64,000 bases of DNA from Bacilli bacterium (GTDB lineage Bacteria; Bacillota_I; Bacilli_A; RF39; UBA660), in NCBI GenBank assembly GCA_017541325.1, contig JAFXZI010000007.1, positions 1 through 64,000 of the forward strand, written 5' to 3'. The translations under genes were made by a program, and so were the position numbers. This document shows, piece after piece, positions 58,965 to 64,000 of the stretch (positions are counted from its first letter, which is position 1; each line of letters opens with the position of its first letter). The notes beneath the pieces were generated by a model, which did no database searches, was not told the DNA's origin, and saw only the letters and a program-made list of their open reading frames with translations.

Positions 58965-60515
58965 ATGATTAGATTTAATAATATAAAAGTAAAAGAAGAT
59001 TTAGATGAAGAACAATTGTTAGATTTTTTATGTAAAAAAGAACATTTATTTAAAGAAAATATTAAAGAATTTTATATAAGAAAAAAGTCAATTGATGCTA
59101 GAGATAAAGATAATATTTATTATAATTATACTTTTGATTTAGTATGTGAATCTGAATATGATATAAAAAATTGTATTCATATAGATGAACCAGTTAATGA
59201 AGAAATACAAGTTAAAAGGAAGAGTAATGATCGACCAATTATAATTGGAAGTGGACCAGCTGGACTATTTTGTGCTTTAACATTTATTAATAATGGTATT
59301 AAACCAATTATATTTGAACAAGGCGATAAAGTAGATGAAAGAGTTTCTAAAGTAGATAATTTTAAAAATAATAGAGTCTTAGATATTCATTCAAATGTTC
59401 AATTTGGTGAAGGTGGTGCAGGTACATTTTCTGATGGAAAATTAACTACTGGAATTAATAGTAGTTATTGTAATCAAGTATTAGAGTTGTTTTATAAATT
59501 TGGTGCACCTAAAGAGATTCTTTATTTAAATAAACCACATATAGGAACTGATAATTTAGTAAAAATAGTAAAAAATATTAGAAACTATATAGAATCTTTA
59601 GGTGGAGAATATCATTTTAATGAAGAAATAACAGATTTTATTATAGATAATAATAGAGTAGTTGGTGTTGTTGGAAAAGAAAAATACTATTCAGATACAG
59701 TAGTTCTAGCTATTGGTCATAGTGCTCGTAAAACCTTTAAAAAATTATATGATCTTAATGTATTAATGGAAAAGAAACCTTTTTCTGTAGGAGTTAGAAT
59801 AGAACATTTACAAAAAGATATTAATAAAAGTCAATATGGAGACAAATCTAAATTAAAACTACCACCTGCAGAATATAAATTGGTATATCATGGAAAAGAT
59901 AGAAGTGCCTATACCTTTTGTATGTGCCCAGGAGGTGTTGTTATAGCATCTTCTAGTGGTGAAGGAGAAATAGTTACTAATGGTATGAGTACTTATAAAA
60001 GAGATTTAGAAAATGCTAATAGTGCTCTTTTAGTTAATGTTGTTCCAGAAGACTTTAAAAAGGATTATCCGTTAAGTGGAATTGATTTTCAAAAAGAACT
60101 TGAAGAAAAAGCATTTGTATTAGGTGGTGAAAACTATAACGCTCCAGTTCAAAGAGTAGAAGATTTTTTAAATAATAGAGTATCTACAAAAATAGGTTCA
60201 GTTAGACCAACTTATCTTCCTGGAGTAAGACTAACTAATTTAAATGAAATACTTCCTAAATTTGTTAGTAATACTATGAAAGATGCAATATACTATTTTG
60301 ATAAAAAAATAAATGGTTTTAATAATCCAGATGCTATTTTAACTGGTGTTGAAACTCGTAGTAGTTCACCAGTTAGAATAATTAGAGATATAAATTATGA
60401 ATCAAATATTAAAGGATTATTTCCTTGCGGAGAAGGTCCTGGATATGCTGGTGGTATTATGAGTGCAGCAATCGATGGAATTAAATGCGCTAAAACAATA
60501 TTAGAACATGAATAA
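58965..60515 (+). CDS. FAD-dependent oxidoreductase (YtfP/COG2509-like)
   Basis: 516 aa. An N-terminal ~85-residue domain (IRFNNIKVKEDLDEEQLLDFLCKK…) is followed by the FAD βαβ fold PIIIGSGPAGLFCALTFINNGIKPIIFEQG (~93-122). FGEGGAGTFSDGKLTTG (~148) and the C-terminal GLFPCGEGPGYAGGIMSAAIDG are signatures of this uncharacterised dehydrogenase family. ATG 58965 is chosen: GAGGT lies 6 nt upstream, and the in-frame TTG 58914 has no RBS. Substrate unknown. Confidence 0.88.
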   Translation: MIRFNNIKVKEDLDEEQLLDFLCKKEHLFKENIKEFYIRKKSIDARDKDNIYYNYTFDLVCESEYDIKNCIHIDEPVNEEIQVKRKSNDRPIIIGSGPAGLFCALTFINNGIKPIIFEQGDKVDERVSKVDNFKNNRVLDIHSNVQFGEGGAGTFSDGKLTTGINSSYCNQVLELFYKFGAPKEILYLNKPHIGTDNLVKIVKNIRNYIESLGGEYHFNEEITDFIIDNNRVVGVVGKEKYYSDTVVLAIGHSARKTFKKLYDLNVLMEKKPFSVGVRIEHLQKDINKSQYGDKSKLKLPPAEYKLVYHGKDRSAYTFCMCPGGVVIASSSGEGEIVTNGMSTYKRDLENANSALLVNVVPEDFKKDYPLSGIDFQKELEEKAFVLGGENYNAPVQRVEDFLNNRVSTKIGSVRPTYLPGVRLTNLNEILPKFVSNTMKDAIYYFDKKINGFNNPDAILTGVETRSSSPVRIIRDINYESNIKGLFPCGEGPGYAGGIMSAAIDGIKCAKTILEHE

Positions 60516-60518
60516 ATG

Positions 60519-60547
60519 TTGAATATAACAAGTTAAAAATGTATAAT
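60519..60547 (+). promoter_or_regulatory. Promoter of the 60574-62693 operon
   Basis: TTGAAT (60519-60524), 17-nt spacer, TATAAT (60542-60547). RBS AAAGGGAT precedes ATG 60574. Confidence 0.65.
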
Positions 60548-60573
60548 TATGATAGATAGAAAGGGATTATGCT

Positions 60574-60855
60574 ATGGAAGAAAAAGAAAGTATTAAAATA
60601 GAAGAATTATTTTCTTATGGAATGTCTAAAGAAGGATTTGAGAAACTTCTAGAAGATATAAAAAACGCAGTTGGTGAAGGAAAACAAGCACTTGCTGGTG
60701 AAATAGATACAATTAGTGAAGAAGATAAGACCAAATTAAAGGAATTAGTATCAAGTGCTAATGAATCAATTGATAATAGTTTAAAAGATATTGAAGAATT
60801 ATTTGTAAGAATAATAAGTGATTGGGATAAAGAAAAAGGTGATACTAATGAATAA
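60574..60855 (+). CDS. Small acidic helical protein of unknown function
   Basis: 93 aa, highly acidic, predicted helical (ISEEDKTKLKELVSSANESIDNSLKDIEELF). No membrane segment. First gene of a four-gene set with another small helical protein, yidD and a polysaccharide deacetylase. Overlaps the next start by 8 nt. The coupling suggests the two small proteins work together; function not recognised. Confidence 0.6.
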   Translation: MEEKESIKIEELFSYGMSKEGFEKLLEDIKNAVGEGKQALAGEIDTISEEDKTKLKELVSSANESIDNSLKDIEELFVRIISDWDKEKGDTNE

Positions 60856-61030
60856 TGTTGAAAATTATATTTCTGGAATAGATAGTTCCTTAGAAAAAAT
60901 TAGAAACAATTATGAATACTATAAAGCTTTTGGATCTTTCTTTATTGCTAGTAAGATTAGAGAAGATTTAGAAGATATTATAGAAGAAATGGAAAAAGTT
61001 AAAGATTTTGCAAGTAGTTTAGATAAATAG
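60848..61030 (+). CDS. Small helical protein of unknown function
   Basis: 60 aa from ATG 60848 (RBS AGGTGAT). Mostly helix (SSLEKIRNNYEYYKAFGSF…EDLEDIIEEMEKVKDFASSL) with a short hydrophobic middle (FGSFFIASKI). Partner of the 60574 product by overlap. Confidence 0.55.
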   Translation: MNNVENYISGIDSSLEKIRNNYEYYKAFGSFFIASKIREDLEDIIEEMEKVKDFASSLDK

Positions 61031-61038
61031 GAGAAAAT

Positions 61039-61269
61039 ATGAGTAATTTTCTTATAAAAATTATTAGATTATATCAACGTATGCCTCTACATACACATAG
61101 TTTATGTAGATATACACCTACATGTTCTGAATATACTATAATTGCTATAAAAGAATATGGTTCTATAAGAGGATTATTCATGGGCTTTAAAAGAATTTTA
61201 AGATGCAATCCATTTGGTGGAAGTGGTTTTGATCCAGTGCCACCAAATACTAAGAAGGTGATAAGATGA
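61039..61269 (+). CDS. yidD: Membrane protein insertion efficiency factor YidD
   Basis: 76 aa with the complete family pattern: IIRLYQRMP, CRYTPTCSEYTIIAIKEYGSIRGLFMGFKRILRCNPFGGSGFDPVP. YidD is a small inner-face membrane-associated protein that helps YidC insertion. Usually near rpmH-rnpA-yidC; here it is away from them. Overlaps the deacetylase start by 4 nt (ATGA). Confidence 0.95.
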   Translation: MSNFLIKIIRLYQRMPLHTHSLCRYTPTCSEYTIIAIKEYGSIRGLFMGFKRILRCNPFGGSGFDPVPPNTKKVIR

Positions 61270-62693
61270 AAAAAGGTATAATTATTGGAATAATAGGTAT
61301 AATTTTAGTAGTTGCTGGTCTAGTTAGTTATTTTGCTTTTTCAAAACCAAAAATTACTCTCTTAGGCGGAGATTATATAAAAACAGAACTTAAACATAAA
61401 TACAAAGATAAAGGTGTATCTGTTACTTTAAACGGAAAAGAATTAGATAAGAATTCATATAAAGTAAAAATAGAAGATAATATTAATACAGATGAACTTG
61501 GAAAGTATAAAGAAACATATAATATTGAATATAAAAAGAAGATTTATAAAATTGTAAGAACTGTCGAAGTTGTTGATGAAGAAGGACCTGAAATAAATAC
61601 TAATTATGAAAAAGTAGAAACAGATTTTTGTACTGGAAAAGAAAAAGTAAATCTAACTTTTACAGCAGTAGATAATGGAGATGGAGATGTAACAGATAAA
61701 GTTACTAAAGAGAAAAAAGAAGATGGATATTATTTAAGTGTAGCTGATTCTAAAGGAAATAAAACTGTTAAACAAGTTCCTATAGTAAAAGAAGAAGAAC
61801 CAGCTCCACATATTAAAATAAATGGAACTACTCCAACTTATATTACAGTTGGTGATAAGTATAATGATCAAGGAGCATATTTAGCTGATTATTGTGGAAA
61901 TAAAAAAGAAGCTGAAGTAAAAAGTAATAGTACTGTTGATTCTAGTAAAGTAGGTACTTATAAAGTAGATTATAGTACTATATATAATGATAAAGAAATT
62001 AAAGCAACAAGAGAAGTAAAAGTAGTTAGAAAAGGAACTACTACATCTAATACAATAAAAGGAAATAAAATAGTATATTTAACTTTTGATGATGGACCGG
62101 GAGCTCATACTGAAAGATTATTAAATCTATTAGACAAATATAATGTTAAAGCAACATTCTTTGTAACACATCAATATCCAAAATATGAGTATTTAATTAA
62201 GGAAGAAGCAAAAAGAGGACATGCAGTTGCTGTTCACTCTTACTCACATAATTATAAAAAGATATATGCAAGCGTTGATGCGTTTAAAACAGATTTTAAT
62301 TTAATGAATGATATTATTGAAAATCAAACTGGTACAAGATCTAAAATATTTAGATTCCCAGGAGGAGGATCAAATACTGTATCTAGAAGTGCTTGTAAAG
62401 GTTGTAAGATAATGACTCAGATATCTAAAGTTATGGAGTCTGAAGGTTATTATTGGTTTGACTGGAATGTATCTAGTGGTGATGCTGATGGAAGTCCTAC
62501 TAAAGAAAAAACTACAAATAATGTTATTAATGGAATGAAAAATCATAGTAATGCTGTAATACTTATGCATGATATTCATAAATCTACTGTAGATGCTATG
62601 GAAGATATTTTAAAATTTGGTACAGAGAATGGATACACGTTTAAAGTATTAGATGAAACATCGCCAAAAATAAGACATAAAATAAATAATTAA
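61266..62693 (+). CDS. Membrane-anchored polysaccharide deacetylase with Ig-like domains
   Basis: 475 aa. Membrane anchor (~4-27), then two bacterial Ig-like (DUF5011-type) domains (~33-105 and ~178-258) joined by a segment with DNGDGDVTD. The NodB deacetylase domain (~268-470) has YLTFDDGPG (Asp-Asp), HSYSH (HxxxH metal site), RFPGGG and a final LMHDIH. Acts outside on N-acetyl sugars, likely peptidoglycan GlcNAc (PgdA-like) or another envelope glycan. Cotranscribed with yidD. Confidence 0.9.
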   Translation: MKKGIIIGIIGIILVVAGLVSYFAFSKPKITLLGGDYIKTELKHKYKDKGVSVTLNGKELDKNSYKVKIEDNINTDELGKYKETYNIEYKKKIYKIVRTVEVVDEEGPEINTNYEKVETDFCTGKEKVNLTFTAVDNGDGDVTDKVTKEKKEDGYYLSVADSKGNKTVKQVPIVKEEEPAPHIKINGTTPTYITVGDKYNDQGAYLADYCGNKKEAEVKSNSTVDSSKVGTYKVDYSTIYNDKEIKATREVKVVRKGTTTSNTIKGNKIVYLTFDDGPGAHTERLLNLLDKYNVKATFFVTHQYPKYEYLIKEEAKRGHAVAVHSYSHNYKKIYASVDAFKTDFNLMNDIIENQTGTRSKIFRFPGGGSNTVSRSACKGCKIMTQISKVMESEGYYWFDWNVSSGDADGSPTKEKTTNNVINGMKNHSNAVILMHDIHKSTVDAMEDILKFGTENGYTFKVLDETSPKIRHKINN

Positions 62694-62722
62694 AAAAACA
62701 TCTCAATTTGAGATGTTTTTAT
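62692..62722. terminator. Bidirectional terminator
   Basis: Stem AAAACATCTCA / TGAGATGTTTT with loop ATT and A/T runs on both sides, between the deacetylase (+) and the Bax inhibitor-1 gene (-). Confidence 0.8.
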
Positions 62723-63351
62723 TAGTCTCTTTTTCCAAATAATTGTAATAACTTAATTATTACATTAATAATATCTAAGTATAATTGGAATGCCCAAAAT
62801 ACTGCATATTTTTCTTCTTGTTCACCGTTCATTCTAGATATTCTCCAGATATCTACAACTATATATCCACAGAATATAAGTAAAATTGCAATAGAAGTTC
62901 CTAAGTCAATTGCAGCACTTTTTACAAATACATTAATTAAAGTTAATACAAGTGAACCTAGTAATGCAACCAATAGGAATGTTGCGAATCCATTAAGATT
63001 AAGCTTAGTATTTTTACCAACATATCCTAATACACCAAATATTACAGCAGTTGCTAAGAATACAAATATAATAGATGACATTTGATAATATAGGAATATT
63101 GATCCAAATGTAATACCTGTTATTGCAGTATATATTAGATATAATGTTTTTACTACTGTATCACTTAGTTTATGAAGTGCAAATATCATTACAAGACCTA
63201 ATACAATTTCTATTATTGCAAATAGACCATATGCACTGATTATACTTGCGAATAACTCAACATCTAGTGATAATAAATATCCACATCCAAAAGTAATTAA
63301 TAAACCAATAGCTAGCCATTTATATACTTTGGATAAAAATCCATTATTCAT
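62722..63351 (-). CDS. Bax inhibitor-1/YccA family membrane protein
   Basis: 209 aa with seven hydrophobic segments and the family pattern VYKWLAIGLLITFGCGYLLS at the start, TAITGITFGSIFLYY in the middle and DIWRISRM…YAVFWAFQLYLDIINVIIKLLQLFG at the end, carrying the conserved Asp. Bacterial BI-1 proteins are pH-sensitive calcium leak channels (BsYetJ) or FtsH modulators (YccA). RBS AAGGAGGAA. Confidence 0.9.
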   Translation of the reverse strand: MNNGFLSKVYKWLAIGLLITFGCGYLLSLDVELFASIISAYGLFAIIEIVLGLVMIFALHKLSDTVVKTLYLIYTAITGITFGSIFLYYQMSSIIFVFLATAVIFGVLGYVGKNTKLNLNGFATFLLVALLGSLVLTLINVFVKSAAIDLGTSIAILLIFCGYIVVDIWRISRMNGEQEEKYAVFWAFQLYLDIINVIIKLLQLFGKRD

Positions 63352-63420
63352 ATTTCCTCCTTCTCATAGCATAATGATAGCACATTTTATAATTTTATTA
63401 AAGTGAATTAAAAAGTATGA

Positions 63421-63426
63421 TATAAT
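63421..63426 (+). promoter_or_regulatory. Extended -10 of the CobW-like gene
   Basis: TATGATATAAT (63416-63426), RBS AAGGGTGAT (63436-63444), ATG 63449. Confidence 0.55.
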
Positions 63427-63448
63427 TTCTTTTGAAAGGGTGATATTA

Positions 63449-64000
63449 TGAAGGGTAAAGTATTACCAATTACATTATTAACAGGATATTTAGGTAGTGG
63501 TAAAACTACACTAATTAATCATATTTTAAAAAATCAAGAAGGGTATAAAATAGCAGTAATAGTAAATGATATTGGAGAAGTAAATATAGATGCTGATCTA
63601 ATAGAAAAAGGTGGAGTAGTTAAAGAAAAAGATGATAACTTAGTTGCTTTAACTAATGGCTGCATCTGTTGTACATTAAAAACTAATTTAATAGAACAAA
63701 TAGCTCAAATATATGATATGAATAAATTCGATTATTTATTAATAGAAGCTAGTGGTATATGTGAACCAATTCCAATAGCTCAAAGTATAATGGCAATCAA
63801 TCAAATGATGAATGAAAGTGGATTTAAAGATATAGTAAGATTAGATTCAATTATTACAGTTACAGATGCCTTAAGACTTGTTAAAGAATTTGCTGGTGGA
63901 GATGAATTGTTAAAAGAAGAAATAGAAGAAGACGATATAGAAAACTTAATAATTCAACAATTAGAATTCTGTGATATTGTTATTTTAAATAAAGTATCTG
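63449..64000 (+). CDS. CobW/ZNG1-family G3E GTPase (partial)
   Basis: The reading frame is open to the right edge, so the 3' part is missing; 184 codons are present. MKGKVLPITLLTGYLGSGKTTLINHIL holds the P-loop (~13-21). NGCICCTL is the CxCC metal-binding motif (~69-76). LIEASGICEP is the switch region, and VILNKVS is the NKxD guanine site. These GTPases act as zinc metallochaperones or in cobalamin metabolism. The Cys motif favours a zinc-related role; no cobalamin genes are visible. Confidence 0.92.

Overview
The window is a very AT-rich chromosomal segment from a Gram-positive-type bacterium. It has classic Firmicute gene order (the S10-spc-alpha ribosomal super-operon, then an ECF-type cassette, truA, rplM and rpsI). 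Zinc-ribbon versions of S14, L36 and Adk are present, as is strong AGGAGG/GGTGAT Shine-Dalgarno usage and sortase-dependent surface protein machinery. Ribosomal protein L30 (rpmD) is missing between rpsE and rplO. UGA is used as a stop (for example at the ends of tsaE, map and yidD) and the only tRNA seen is tRNA-Trp(CCA), so the code is the standard bacterial one. My inference is an uncultured gut Bacilli/Mollicutes-related lineage (RF39- or Erysipelotrichales-like) that keeps a cell wall; this rests on style and content, not on a search.

Layout. 1-420: end of an rRNA operon (23S 3' end, 5S, terminator). 457-8566: housekeeping block with a DHH phosphodiesterase, the t6A genes tsaE-tsaB-rimI-tsaD, RNase R and HelD. 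8638-10666: a thioester-domain surface protein with its own sortase. 10710-24992: ribosomal super-operon from a structured rpsJ leader to rplQ. 25052-31009: a membrane-anchored protein, an SDR, a three-gene cassette in the exact place of ecfA1-ecfA2-ecfT but with eroded ATPase motifs, truA, rplM and rpsI. 31091-43868: accessory housekeeping and regulation (nucleosidase, membrane-linked HTH proteins, Nudix, a GntR/ABC operon with a clear operator, HD hydrolase, MBL hydrolase, Abi_2 HEPN protein, HtrA, TetR and an acyl-CoA synthetase).

43926-48187 holds tRNA-Trp followed by an integrative mobilizable element: large serine recombinase preceded by a leader-peptide/terminator attenuator, an oriT-like sequence, an RHH accessory protein and a MOBP-type relaxase. 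48476-51019 is a MacB-like ABC exporter, also preceded by a small ORF plus terminator. It is followed by a 282-bp MITE-like inverted-repeat element whose ends supply the stop codons of both convergent genes. 51302-63351 mixes orphan small proteins, a frameshifted TfoX-N gene, Sir2, a lone VirD4-like ATPase, an AraC-type regulator, a lipid kinase, an FAD oxidoreductase, YidD, a polysaccharide deacetylase and a Bax inhibitor-1 protein. A CobW-family GTPase runs off the right edge.

Regulatory style. Most single genes from 25 kb on use an extended -10 element, TGnTATAAT, often TATGATATAAT, about 20-30 nt before the start codon, and are closed by short hairpin-plus-U terminators. Several intergenic regions carry a promoter and terminator but no ORF and are small-RNA candidates. 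The most interesting items are the eroded ECF-like cassette, the thioester-adhesin/sortase pair, the IME with its attenuator and oriT, the stop-donating MITE, and the lone T4CP-like ATPase.
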